From NCBI GenBank assembly GCA_905116865.2, contig CAJHNH020004946.1, positions 349,905-413,904 on the forward strand: 64,000 nt of DNA, written 5' to 3'. Shown here one piece after another: positions 20,430-32,500 of the stretch. This stretch comes from Candidula unifasciata (lineage: Eukaryota > Mollusca > Gastropoda > Stylommatophora > Geomitridae). How positions within the stretch are numbered: position 1 is the stretch's first letter; the number at the start of each line of letters is the position of its first letter. The notes below the pieces were generated by a model. It searched no databases and was not told the origin of the DNA. It saw nothing but the letters and a program-made list of their open reading frames with translations. The translations under genes and the position numbers were made by a program.

Positions 20430-20870
20430 AACCAGGCACTTTAAAATGTGAAGACCATCGCAGAATAAGTCATGAGTCACATGACTAAGATTTTACTAAA
20501 AATAATTATGAGAAGAATAAAAAACAGAATTAACCCAGAAATAGCGATGCAATATGTTTTTGTCATTGAGTGTTAGAAAAAGAATTCTTGCCTGCTACAC
20601 ACATCCAGTTTTAACATATGGCTGGAGTCCCGGACAATCCGTAGGCAGGCCAAACAATTTCTTGAGGCCTCAGATATGTGGTTTTATAAAAGAATGCTCA
20701 AAATACCTTGGACAGCCCAAAAAAAGCAACCAAGAGGTTTTGAAAGAGGCGGGAGCCCGAAGACAACTAATCACAGACATCAGAAGGAGACAGTCATCAT
20801 TTTGTGGCCATGTTATGAGACGAGGGGAAATTGATCAGACTATCAGATTGAGCTTTTACTTCTAGGTAAT
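20430..20870 (+). mobile_element. LINE reverse-transcriptase remnant with internal deletion
   Basis: CEDHR.IS (RT block, about 20450) and IIMRRIKNRINPEIAM-like sequence are followed by LSVRKRILACYTHPVLTYGW (20575-20630) and FCGHVMRRGEIDQTI (about 20800-20845), the usual C-terminal order. Sequence between RT blocks is missing. Confidence 0.7.
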
Positions 20871-20879
20871 AATAGTGTA

Positions 20880-21130
20880 ATGGACACAACAGACTGCAGC
20901 CTTATGTAGAAGAAATTAAGATTGGGGATTTAGAACTTTGTCCATGTGGATGGGCACCACAGAATACTGAACATGTGCTACAGACATGCTTTCTACATGA
21001 GGTAGAGAGATCCCAGGTTTGGTCGATCGGCATTCCAATGGAAATTAAGTTGAAGGGATCAGTGAAAGCCATGCATCACACACCACAGCCAGGACCTGCG
21101 TCTTTAAGAGCACAGTTGGTGTGGCAACTT
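20880..21130 (+). mobile_element. LINE C-terminal tail with Cys-rich motif
   Basis: VEEIKIGDLELCPCGWAPQN, TEHVLQTCFLHEVERS: the CPCG..xxTxEHxLxxC motif that follows RNase H in jockey-like LINEs. A relative is at 46172-46453. Confidence 0.7.
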
Positions 21131-21229
21131 TTCTCCACCATTGTTAAACAAAGTACTACTTCAACCGGGACTGGTTTTCTTAATGAGTTTTTATGGGGCA
21201 AATGGGTTAATACTGCAGCTAGCATACCA

Positions 21230-21363
21230 AATTGTGGTTTACAGTAAGGCTGCAATATCTGCATCTTTCGGTCCAACATCTAATTTGTATTATGCACTTT
21301 TTAAAATTATGGCATGTTTGTTGGGAAGCAATGGATCTATACACCCCCCCCCCCCCCAAACTA
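21230..21363 (+). repeat. Repeat family I copy
   Basis: TTGTGGTTTACAGTAAGGCT, TCGGTCCAACATC, GGATCTATACACCCCCCC: same layout as 45330-45520, ending in a C-run. Confidence 0.6.
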
Positions 21364-22369
21364 ACATGAAGGAAACGGCATTTTCACAAATACACATTAG
21401 TAATAACATTGCCAAATAATAGATTTGAAATGTTTATTCTCATTATTTTTTAATAATTTTTTTTTTTTTTGCAACAAGATGCCAACAAATTGTTATTTCA
21501 CACAGTAGGCAGTTCGCATTATTTACAGTAAAATTTCATTAACATCATCATCATGTAGAAGTATGTGGCAGGAACCACCAGAAGTCACACAAAAACCAAT
21601 TTCACAACATGACACAAGGCAAAGTTTTCAACATATATCAACTAACAAAACAAACATACTAACCTGAACAAACCTAGTTAAAAATGTTCACACCAACATG
21701 CTCATTTGTCTTTTAAGTCTATATACTATATTCACTATTTTTTCATTTATATAGTAAATAAATGTTTCCATTAATCTACTATATTCACCACCCATTTTCT
21801 CAAATATACACAAGCTAAATATTTTCAGTAATCTAATGTCTGCTTAATTCAACATCCATATTTCTCAGATATACACTTCTATGTTTCACACTTCTGTGTT
21901 TCCACTACTCTAATGCTTGCAAAAGGTGAACTGTCAACCAAATTATCATCTTTAAAAATCCACAACATCCTGCCCAAAAAACTCCACACACAAGAAAACC
22001 TCTTAAACCCTGCCAAGAAAACCTCTTAAACCCTGCATCCATTAAAGGAATGAAAAATGAAGTCCTGAAGGGAAATACTTTTATGGTGAACATTCAAGAA
22101 ACCCTCAGGAATTTATAGTAAAACTCTGCTGTATATACAAAAAGACATATCAACAGTTTATAATTTGCAAATGATGAAAGAAATGTGAGGAACAATGAAC
22201 TATTAGAAACACATTTTAAGAGACATGTATAGAACTGTTATATCTTCAGTACTTTTAACCAATTTTTCACGTGAGCTACTTCAAGAAATTCAATTCAGTG
22301 ACTACATGCATCTATCACTGGAAAAAAATGGAGCACTAGCAGGAGGAATAATCAAGGAACAGGATGTAG
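21364..22369. other. AT-rich intergenic stretch without recognised features
   Basis: No gene or repeat family recognised. A short direct repeat (AAACCCTGCCAAGAAAACCTCT-like, 22003-22037) is present. Confidence 0.5.
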
Positions 22370-22745
22370 CAGAGGCCTGCAACCATCATTCAGCATAAGT
22401 CCATATTAGCTCCGTCTTCCTCCTCAACAGCCAGCAATGAGTCTTTGTACTGATGACTGATGGTACCCGTTTTTATCTAGTGAACTACTCATCTTGCCTT
22501 CCCCAAGTCTCCAGTGGCACCCACTGACACTCCTCATTGCATTCTTTCCAGGTGCAGGTTTTCAGTATCTTCCATTTTCCTGGTTACCTCACCCCACAGG
22601 TGAGAAATAACCTCTGCCTTGCGTAGTTGCAGTACACCCCTAACTGGGGCCAGTCCAGCCAACCTATCTGCCTGTCCATTCCCAAACACATCTGAATATC
22701 CTGAGTGAAACACCCATGCAACTTTCACCACCTGCGACCTCTAGA
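22370..22745 (-). mobile_element. LINE RNase H-end remnant (family D relative)
   Basis: FHSGYSDVFGNGQADRLAGL is the HSG..GN.QAD.LAG block of RNase H; KAEVISHLWGEV follows. Stops interrupt the tail. Confidence 0.7.
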
Positions 22746-23069
22746 TTCCATTCGAAGAAAACCTGACTCCACCCTCCTGAGCAGGCTCTGTGAATCTGAT
22801 ACTATGACAACATGTGGCTAAGATTTCTCCACCCAGCAATTACCACCTCAACTTCCATTCTCACGCTGGGTGTGTTAAAGCTCTCCTCAGTCTTCCTCCC
22901 CATCTTCTCTGAGTTTGAAATCTTGAGTCAGACTTATACAATAGGTCGACTAGTACGCTGCAATTTACGGTGTTTCAGCGTGTTTTGAAGCATACAGAGC
23001 ACAAACGGGGATATTCAAAGCGGTGTGATGATGTGGGATGATAATTTTTGAGCAAACTACATAGTGACA

Positions 23070-23322
23070 CTGGAGTCAGCATGGTGGAGGGGCTAGATGC
23101 TCCCTGTGGATCGGAAGGTCGTAGGTTCGCTCCCTGACAAAGCCAGACTTTTTTTTTTTTTTTTTTCAAAAATGACCCAAGCTCCCAGGTTGACCCGGAA
23201 CGTAAAGGTGGCCGGGGTGATGACCACATCAACCATCTTGTGCCGATTGGTCTAGAAAATATAGGTCTAGCCCGAAATGCCCTATATGCCTAATAGCGTG
23301 GAAAGGGGTCCTTTGCTTACTT
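23070..23322 (+). repeat. SINE family B copy
   Basis: GGGGCTAGATGCTCCCTGTG, GGTCGTAGGTTCGCTCCC, GTAAAGGTGGCCGGGGTGAT, TTGTGCCGATTGGTCTAGAA and GTGGAAAGGGGTCCTTTGCT. Confidence 0.9.
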
Positions 23323-23374
23323 TTTTTTTTAAACTTAGTGACACAGACTAGTACTTATTGTCTCCTCTTCTCAT

Positions 23375-23920
23375 TCATATGCATATAGATTGACAGTGAA
23401 ACCATGAGCACACACCTGAAGAAATCACATGTCCTGTAATTAGCAAATTCAATACTGTTGGCATGCCAGGATCACACAGCAAGGAACACAGCAACAAACA
23501 GCAGCTTGTTCTACTGCAAACCTTTTGAATGTGCCACCATTCCTGTTTCCAAGCGACAGCTTTAAAATTGTCACACGCGTGGACATGAACACATCTTGTC
23601 ACCTTCCAGAAACTGCTAATGTAATGTTGGCCACTAGTTCTTCTGAGCCAAATATTTTTACACTCAAAGTGTCTCCAGTATCCTGTTTCAACCCCAGCTG
23701 CGTTTTCCAAGAAAATGTCTTCCGTTACTGTTTTTTCTAAACCACTCCAATGATTAGTATGGCTGAAGTCAGTCAGTTTCTGAGACACAATGCTGTTTAT
23801 AAAATCTTGGGCACCAAAAGTGTGAACCTGGGTGATTCCTCCCAAAGCTGAGAACAAACAAGTGTGTTCGTGGTCATTAGACGAGATGAGCTGATACAGA
23901 ATAAGCCACATATCGTTCAC
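23375..23920 (-). other. Unassigned 181-codon open frame
   Basis: An uninterrupted frame with HTFGAQDFINSIVSQKLTDF and FKAVAWKQEWWHIQKV. I recognise no domain; the C-terminal part is Cys/Leu-rich. It lacks family resemblance and neighbours that would support it, so it may be chance, an unknown repeat, or an exon of an unlisted gene. Confidence 0.15.
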
Positions 23921-24300
23921 AATATGCCAAAGTCACTTAAGTGGAATGTGAAGGATTGTTACCTAAGTGCATATTTTGAGGGTTGGTTATTTGTGTAAAT
24001 TCCTACTCCAATTAGGTAAAAATGAAGTATGACATCTCAAGCAACTACACAATTTCCACTGAGATCTCAAATGTTGAAATGAGAATTTTTTTTTGGTGGG
24101 GAGGAGAAGGGGGGGGAGAGGGGGTGTGTGTTAAATAAAGATTTAACGCTTAGGTTACTCTGGCACAGTGCCAATGACAAGTTGATGTACATGGAATCAC
24201 TGGTGGAAAAACTTGATTAGAAATATTCAATATAAACACATTAACATGTGTTTGGCAATCTAACAACATTTCAGACATCATTTCTTGACTGAAAAAAAAA
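23921..24300. other. Intergenic stretch with a G-run
   Basis: Holds a G-rich run at about 24095-24130; nothing else recognised. Confidence 0.5.
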
Positions 24301-24317
24301 ATATATAGACAGCAGCA

Positions 24318-24540
24318 GAAGAATAGGGACTAGCTGCCTGTCTGCCAGCCTAAATGTTGCCTAAATGTTTTTGGTTCAAATCTGCACTGATGCTGATTTT
24401 TAAAACTGACCTGCGATCCCAAGTTAATTCTGTTCTGCCTAAAATGGATACCAGGAAAGTAAAAATGGCTTGCATGATGCTGACTACATCACCCACAGAC
24501 TGCTGTTTGGTCTTTAACAAATACCATGCCTAAAGGATTC
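24318..24540 (+). repeat. SINE family B copy, diverged
   Basis: GGGACTAGCTGCCTGTCTGC, TTGGTTCAAATCTGCACTG (B box), CCAGGAAAGTAAAAATGGC and GATGCTGACTACATCACCC. Confidence 0.75.
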
Positions 24541-24544
24541 TTCT

Positions 24545-24815
24545 CTCATGATTTTCCTGTCTTTTTCTATCATGTTCAAGATTTCTCTTTTTATGTGGTC
24601 ACAAATTATGACTACATCTTTCCAGCGTTTGTAATCAAATGTCTGTGTGTCTAAACATCTGCCAGATTATTTAGTTTGGCTGCTCAGGGAATTTTCAGCA
24701 TTCTTCCACAGAACCATATTCTCTCAAGCCTCAAAATTTGTTTCCCCTTGGGAACTATTATCCAGGATTCACAGCCGTATATTAAAACTAGCTCTATGTA
24801 ATATGATGCCATCAG
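24545..24815 (-). mobile_element. LINE reverse-transcriptase C-terminal remnant
   Basis: On - strand: CESWIIVPKGKQ, LERIWFCGRMLKIP, then DIKREI-like sequence, the CESW...FE...YRRMLKI.W block of RTE/CR1-like elements, with stops. Confidence 0.65.
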
Positions 24816-25202
24816 AATTACATGTTACAACCGGCTCGCTTTTAGTGTGACACTTTCACTACAGTCCAAGTTTCAAAATCAGGGTTTTACCACAAGCCTA
24901 GTTTTATGACAGAACCAAACTTAACTACAAGCCATGATTTACAGCAAACCCACAGTTTCACTGCAAGCCGTTTTATGGCAGTTTTACTGCAAATCCATTT
25001 TAAAGACAAGCCCTGCTTAATCCACTGCTAGTTTATCTGTCACTGCCACATATATCAATGTAAACTCTTATGATATGCTGACTCAATTATTCCATTTGTC
25101 TAGTGTTTAAAAAAAATATCACTTTTACAATTTCACAAACTAAGAGTACTGTCAATGTACAAATGATACAAGTAATGTCTGAGCTGAACATGTCTTCTCA
25201 GT

Positions 25203-25420
25203 GACATATTCACCAACATGCTATCACCACAAGATCACTATCATATGCCAAGCCGGTCAGCGTAGGCCGTCATATTTTGGCATCCCACACAATCACGGAT
25301 CAATGTTCTTGTCTCGTTCTATTCATGTGGCCAAGCCATCCAAAGTATTCATCTCTTTGCCTTCCTCTTGCTTCCATCCATCTTTTCAGTTGTTACCAAG
25401 TTTTCGAGTCAAGTCCAAAA
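25203..25420 (-). mobile_element. LINE C-terminal remnant
   Basis: On - strand QRDEYFGWLGHMNR, TRQEH matches the LRWLGHV.RM block. It lies just beyond the RBBP6 stop codon, so it may be part of the RBBP6 3' UTR. Confidence 0.5.
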
Positions 25421-25602
25421 GAATACCAACTATCCACGTCTAATTGTTCTAATAAGTTTACGACGTACTTCTGCACGATGATTGCTTACGCAGTGTCGAG
25501 AAAATACACATAAAGATAAGACTTAACTGTACAAGTAACCCAAGAAACATCAATTATAAACTATCAACATCTTCCTTCCAACACATCTGCATAAATATTA
25601 CA

Positions 25603-26599
25603 CTATGGTGAGTTCTCCCCAGGCTTTGTCTTCTGTTTACCTTCCTTGTCTTTCTTATGTTTGTGCTTCTTCTTCTTATGCTTATGTTTTTCTTTCTTTT
25701 CCTTATGCTTGTGTTTCTTCTTGGACTTCTTTTTGCCAGGATCATCTGAATCAGGTTTGCTTTCACCTTCTTTCTCATTGTCTTCATTGTCTCTATTCTT
25801 TTTCTTGTCTTTCTGTTCAGGTGACGAGGCTTCAGAGTTCTGAGAAGCCGTGGCATCGTCACGCTCATTGTCATTGTTGCCTTCAGGAGCAAGATCTTCG
25901 TAATCCGGTACAAACTCGGATTCATCCATGACAGACAGCTTGCGATGATCAACTGCAGACTTTGTCTTGCTCTTCTCATCCAGCTTATGTCGCAAATCTT
26001 TTGAAGACTTTGATGTATCTGGGTGGCTTGCAGCACTGTTTTCTCTGTCGTGTTTTCTTTCTCTAGGATCTGGTGATTTGTCTCTGCGCCTATCTTTTAA
26101 TGTCTCATACTTATTATCCCTCCTTGAGGAATCTTGTTTTTGACTGCTGTCATGCGATGGTCTCTCTCTCCTAGAATTTCCTTCTTTATCTTTAGAAACT
26201 CTTGACAAAGTTTTGCTATCGTGCAGTTCTCGTTCGAGAGAGCAGGATTTGACCACAGAACGTTGATCTTCTCCGTAGTCATCCCTCTCATGGTGGTGAT
26301 GATAGCGGGGATGATCTTCACCTTTAGAAGCCGTGGGTCCTCGTTTGTCTGTGAACTCCTTGCGTTTGTCAGTTTTAACAGTGATATGCAGGTCTTGCTT
26401 TTTGTCTCTGCTATCTCGTCTGTGATCAATGAACACTCGGCGTGATGATTTTGATTGTGGGGATGAAGGGCGGTGCTCCGCTGCCTGTTTTTCTGCTGCC
26501 GTCTCCGGCGACCTGCTGGAGGTGGTCACGTGGGTGGCAATCACAGCATTTCTCATAGGCTTGTGGGTCAAAAACTTCTCTGCCTTGTCGACCACAGAT
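25603..26599 (-). CDS. RBBP6: RBBP6 last exon (acidic ESEF block, Lys/His-rich C-terminus)
   Basis: Acceptor TTTCAG at 26605-26600 (minus) and stop TAG at 25605-25603. It begins SVVDKAEKFLTHKPMRN and runs through Ser/Arg/Asp/Lys-rich sequence. VMDESEFVPDYEDLAPEG aligns with the EAAFEPDYNES block near the human C-terminus. The end is a basic run (KKKSKKKHKHKEKKEKHK) and then GKQKTKPGENSP. The human protein has a similar Lys/His tail. It is predicted disordered and probably nuclear. Confidence 0.93.
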
Positions 26600-29500
26600 C
26601 TGAAAGATCAACAGATCATCATTACTAAATAAATATATTGAAGACATCCATAATATATCACAAAAGAGAATAAAACCATGTTAATCAGTTTCCCAAAATG
26701 GGTATCAACCATTATGAGGCACAGAATAGTCCAGAGGTCAACAGTAGCTACAGATGCAAGGGTGAAGGGGAGTGGAGGGGGCAAGCACCGAATGAGATGG
26801 GGTAGTGGTAGACCGGGGAAAAACAGTTTAGAGAAAGACAGGAAAAATGTCAACACCCACCACATGACTGTGTGCCTGTGTTTAATTTGTTAAGTTAAAC
26901 TCATGGTAATTAAATACTGTAAAGTAAGTAAAAAGTAAAGATCCCTTTCACGCCTTTAGGCGTATCGGGCATATGGGAAGAGCGCCCATATTTTTACAGA
27001 CCATCAGCACTCGGTGGGTAATGTGGTCAGCATTACGCCGGCTGTCTTTACTTTCCCAGGACAGCCCATCCTGGTACCCATTTGAGGCTGGGTCGACCTG
27101 CGACGTCCCATACCACGATAAAAAGCTACGCAGCCCGCAGTGGGTTTCGATCGCGGTACGTTGGATTACGAGTTGGACTCACAACGCTTAGCCACGGACG
27201 CCGCCTCTGCATATTTATCACCACATCTTTCGATTTGTTCCATAACATAATTGGGTGAGGTGGTATTTAGTTAAGTCTTACTATATTATTATTATTCAGA
27301 ATGGGAGAAAATCGGCCATCGTTGCAAGAACCAGAGGAGCAAACCACCAGGGCAACCCAGGGTCCGCTGGGAAAACAACATCCGCCAGTCCCTAACTGAC
27401 ATAAGATTGGAATAGAACAAAGCCAAAAAGAAAACTGCAGACAGAGAAGTCTGGCCATCTCTCTGGCAAACCTCTAAACCCCGAGGTAGAAGAGGAGTGA
27501 CTAAGTAAGTAAGTACTATTACTAATAAAAAAAGGGAGCTCTTATGCCAAATAAACATGGGAATCTGTGATATAACAGCTAGAATTTTTCTGTGAAAGAA
27601 CAATGGCTTTTAAGGTCAATGCGGTCTTTAAAAAAATAAAATAAAATGTGTTCCACAGAACCCTTTTCAAGATTCTTCTTCTTTTCTCTCCTCCTGGAAT
27701 GCCTCAGGGTATGAGGGCAAGAAGAAATATCTCGAACGGGCCCTTATGTTCGCTAAATTTAAAGTACTTTTCAGTATTTCTGATATTTCTGCAGTTTATA
27801 TTCTGCGTGGTCAACCTCTAGCTCTGTTACCGCTGTATCTGTATAACTTTGTTCTCTGCGGTGCCCTGCCTGAAGCCAATCTTGGTACATGGCCAAACCA
27901 TTTGATTTGTTGTCTACCTATAAAGTACAGCTTTAGTTCTGTACATACACTCTTCCTGATATCATCACTTCTTTGTTGATCTTTCCTCGTTACACCTAGC
28001 ATAGTAGATAGCATTTCATTTCTGTTGTGACTATTTTCCTTCTGTCTTCTGAAGACAGTGTCCATGTCTGACATTGATAGCATAGCGTTAGTAAAAATAC
28101 TGTGTTGAACAGTGTTCTTTTAGTGTTCAAATTCACCTGCTTGCATTTCAACATTGGTGCCATTTGGCCTTAAACTTGACTGGCTTTATTGCATCTGTGT
28201 TGGATTTCTTTTTTAATTCTTCCGTCTTCTGAAGATGAACAAGTAAGTACATTTTACCACAATAGTACATCACATACAGCGATAAACACCCGGTGACACA
28301 AAGTGCCACCATGCGGATGAGGATAACCCGTGAAGGGGTTCCTGGAAACCTCCTTCAGCCATATTAATGGCCAGGCTATATTTGGGGCCCCTGGTAAAAG
28401 CCAAGGTGGGGCCTCAAGATAACATGAAATTGCATCCCACAAGGGGACGACTAGTAACGAAAAAACTGCTGAGGAAAATGTAGTAAGTGTTAGGTAAGTG
28501 TTAAAATGACATCAATAACAATGACTTACCTTGGTAACATGACTTTCTCCTGAGGCTTTTCCTTGACATGCTCCACCGAATCAAAGTAATCAAAGTCCTC
28601 TCTCTCCCACTTGGACAGCTCTGGAAGCTCAGGGATGAGCTTATCTGGCACACTTTCTTCTGTAGCTTTAACAGTAGGTTCAGGTGCAGCTGCTTTTATT
28701 TCATGTTCAATGGTGGCACCTCCTGCTGCTGCCTGTGCAGGGTGGATTTCTGTGCTGACTTCACAGGTGGGTTCAGATATTGATATATGAGAATCATCCC
28801 CTTTTTCTTGATTGACAGCTTCCTCTGCTTCCTCTTTCACCTCACTAACGTCAGCAAGTTTAACCTTTTTCAGTGGGCTACCACCAAGTGATGCTTTCTC
28901 TTCCCCATCTTCCGAAGTGCAGTTCTCCGACTTGTAATCTACCAGTCGTTTCAGCTTCTTTTTCTTGAGGCCTTGTTTGGTATCTACATCGGAAGCTCCA
29001 AAAGTCAGTTTTTTCTTCTTGGTTTTCTTTACCTTCTTTTCACCGCCTTCCTCTGTAGAAGCCTCCTTTATTTTCTTTTTACCGCCCACACCATCACCCT
29101 TCTTCTTGACAGTTTTCTTTTCTTTTGCAGCTGGTTTACTGACTTTCACATTAGCCTCAGGTGCAGGTTTGGATTCTGCTTCACTTTTATTCACCACATT
29201 GTTATTGTTCTGTGGTATTTCTGCCTGCTCCTTCTGCGTCTGTAGTGAGTCTTGCGATGGTTTTTCCTCTGTTTTTGGCGATTCCAAATCTTTATCACTG
29301 ACTGGACTGGTTTTTGACAAGATGCTATCTTTCACATCTGCATTTTCCTTCTTTGGCCTCACCTCAACTTTTCTGACTTTCTTAACCTCCTTTTCTTCCT
29401 TATTCTTCTCAGATTTCTTTCTTCCTTTATCCTTAGATTTATCCTCTTCCTTTGACTTCCTAGGGGGACTTCTCCTCCTCTCCGAGGATCTCTCATTATT

Positions 29501-32500
29501 TCTAGAATGCTCAGTTTCTCTTTGAAAATCCCTTTCTCTTTGACTATCTCTGCCCCTGTATCTGTCCTCATCTCTGCCACGATCTCTGTCTGCATTTCTG
29601 TTTCGATACCGATCATTACCCCTTCCCCTTTCAAATCGTCTGTCCCTAACCCTCTCTCTCTCTTGATCTGGCTTCTCTCGCTCTCTGTCCTTTTCCCAGT
29701 GTCTGGTACTATGCACGTCTCTGTCTTTATTAACAACTTGATCTCTCCTGTCCCGAGGCTGTCCTCCACCAGGTGGGGTGAGAGAACGTGGCCTCTGAGA
29801 AGGTGACATTGGGACAGGTTCCCATGCTGGCCTCGGGTGAGAAGATACTGCAGCATTAGGGACTGAGCTGTTTGGCAGAAATCTGTCAGCTGTAGGTAAT
29901 GGAAAGCTCTGACTCTGAGCCCAAGCCTGTGCCTGGGGGCCAAACTGAGCATAAAAGCCTCTGACAAACTCTTGATACCCATCAGGATTGTATTTGAAGT
30001 ATTCTTCGGGTGGTGGCAGCCCCATCTGTGGAAAGTAAGGTACCGGAGGCAGATTGTCGGCTGAGAATGGGATGTTAGGTCCTGTTGCAATTGGAATCCT
30101 CGGTGGACTTCGGTTGTTTCGAAATTTGTTATCTCTGAACCCAAATCCTCCTCTGCCTCTGCCTCTGTAGCCACCTCGCCCTCTAAATGGTGGTGGTGAT
30201 TGTCTTTTCAATGGTGCTGGGGACAGGGGCATCCTGTAGGGACTCTTGGAGCGGCGTGGTGATAGCTTGGGTGAAAAAGATCGCTTTCTGGTGATAGATC
30301 TGCTTCTGGATTTGGAAAACCTCCCTTTATAGAATGGTGATCTTGTCCTGGACCGAAATGACTTTTTGCGTGGACTCAATGAACGGGATCGTCTTCTGGG
30401 AGAGAAAGAGCGTTTTCGAGGTGGAGATCGATATGGTGACCACCGGGGTGATCTCCTTGGTGACTTGTACAAGGATCGAGGAGACCTGGGTCTGGAGTAA
30501 GATCTGGATCTGGCTCTTTTGCTCCATGACTTGGACCTAGATCTTGGTGACCGGCCAAATGACCGAGAGCGGGAACGCAGTGGTGGAAGTGGTAACTTTG
30601 GTGACCTTCGAAGTGGTGAAAGAGAAGGCCGGGGTTTTGGGGACAAGGCCTTTATGTTCCTGGGGGCAGATCGGGATCTTGATTTTGATATTCTGGTTAA
30701 AGATTGGGTTTGTGGTGGAAGTCGAGGCAATCTTGAAGACTCAAAAGATCTAGAGCGTGACTTAACTGTGGACCTGGCGCCAGATCTAGAGCGTGACCTA
30801 TTTACTGGTCTTGGACCAGATCTGGAACGTGACCTCTTTGGACGTGACCTAGAGCGCGATCTTTTTGTGACTCTGGGACCTGATCTAGAACGTGACCTGT
30901 TTGTTGCTCTTGGACCTGATCTGGATCGTGACCTATTGACTGGTCTAGGACCGGATCTGGATCGTGACCTATTGACTGGTCTAGGACCGGATCTGGATCG
31001 TGACCTTTTGACAGCTCGTGGGCCTGATCTGGATCGTGACCTCTTGTCAGCTCGTGGGCCTGATCTGGATCGTGACCTCTTGTCAGCTCGTGGGCCTGAC
31101 CTGGATCGTGACCTGTTGACTGGTCTAGGACCTGATCTGGATCGTGACCTCTTGTCGGCTCGTGGGCCTGATCTGGATCGAGACCTTTTGACAGCTCGAG
31201 GGCCTGATCTGGATCGTGACCTATTGACAGCTCTTGGGCCTGACCTGGACCGTGACCTGTTAGCTGCTCTTGGACCTGATCTGGACCGTGACCGGTTCTG
31301 GGACCGCAAGGGTGACTTTGACCTGGATCTGTTCTGAGATCGCTGACGACTTATAGAGCGAGATCGTGAGGTAAACCTCCGAGCAGTCACAGACCGACTG
31401 CGGCGTTTGCCAGGAGATAAACTAGAGGCACGATTGCTTCGTTTGCTCCATGATCCGGAACGTGACCTGGAATAGCTGGTACAAACAAAGAAAAATTCAT
31501 GTGAATATGAAAGAGATAATAAAAAAATCAATAACTTACAAGAAATGTAATTTGTATAATTTTTTAGAATAAACATGTAAAGAAAAAAAGCCGATGCTCG
31601 AAAGAAAAATTTTTATTTTAAAAAAGTTGTCTAATGGTTAAAAATGAGTAATCTAAAATCACTGAATACTTTGTTCAATTTAAGTGAGGCGCATGACACG
31701 TTTTGGAATTGAGGATAGTCCTAAGCAAACCTGAGCTTTTGAACTAAAATGTTACAGAAAAATTCTTAGAATACAATGGATCCAGAAGAAGAAAAACATT
31801 GAGACCCTGCATGATCTGAGCATAGAGGAGAATTGGCTCATAAACAGCATTACGTTTCATAAGCTGAGGTATTTTGGCAATGTTAGATGTCATGGCGGCC
31901 TGGAGAGAACAGTACTGGAGGGTAGTTTCTGGAAAACGAGGCAAAGACTGGCCTTTGCAAAGGTGGATATAAGAGGCTGAAGATGCATTGGCTATGAAAG
32001 CACACAGATCTGAAGAACTGGAGGTCTGACTTTTGCATGCAGACTGTTGGTTTCCTGCCTCTCAGGCAGGTGTACTACGAATTGGAAGGAAGCTCCCAAT
32101 TAGTCGACTCTTACGACAGCTTTTGGGCAGGCAGTGGGTCTATTCTTGTTTTCCCAGCAATAGGGCCCCAGAACCCACACAGGGAAATAACGTTCTGTAA
32201 GGGACGTGCTGAAAAATGATGAGGGATTTGTAACAACATGCAAAGAAATGTAATGCTGTCAAAGGTGGGCAACAATAAATTATAAAGCATGGTCAAATGA
32301 CTAATAAATGAGTAAAGTAGGTTCTCCGCAGTCATCTTAGAGATGTTCTCAAATCAAGGCCTGGTAAAGATACCAGATTGAAGTTTCCCTCAATGCAAGA
32401 AACCAACAGTCTCTACACAAATAAGCCATATCTGAAATACTGATGTGCACGCAAAACTCTTGTTTTCTAACAAGACAAAGTACAGAAATGGACAAACAAT

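Larger units (their letters stand above)
26600..28529 (-). other. RBBP6 intron with SINE and LINE remnants
   Basis: 1930 bases between the last two exons. It carries SINE B (26920-27213), a LINE tail (27295-27514) and an RT remnant (27690-28090). The remaining parts, 26602-26918 and 28092-28528, show nothing recognised. Confidence 0.8.

Noticed and set aside
28965..29525. 186-codon + strand Phe/Ser-rich frame
   Set aside because: Antisense of the Lys/Glu/Ser-rich part of the RBBP6 giant exon.
30519..31337. 272-codon + strand frame with D-L-D-R-D-L-L repeats
   Set aside because: Mirror of the RS-repeat codons of RBBP6 on the opposite strand; it has no splice or family support.
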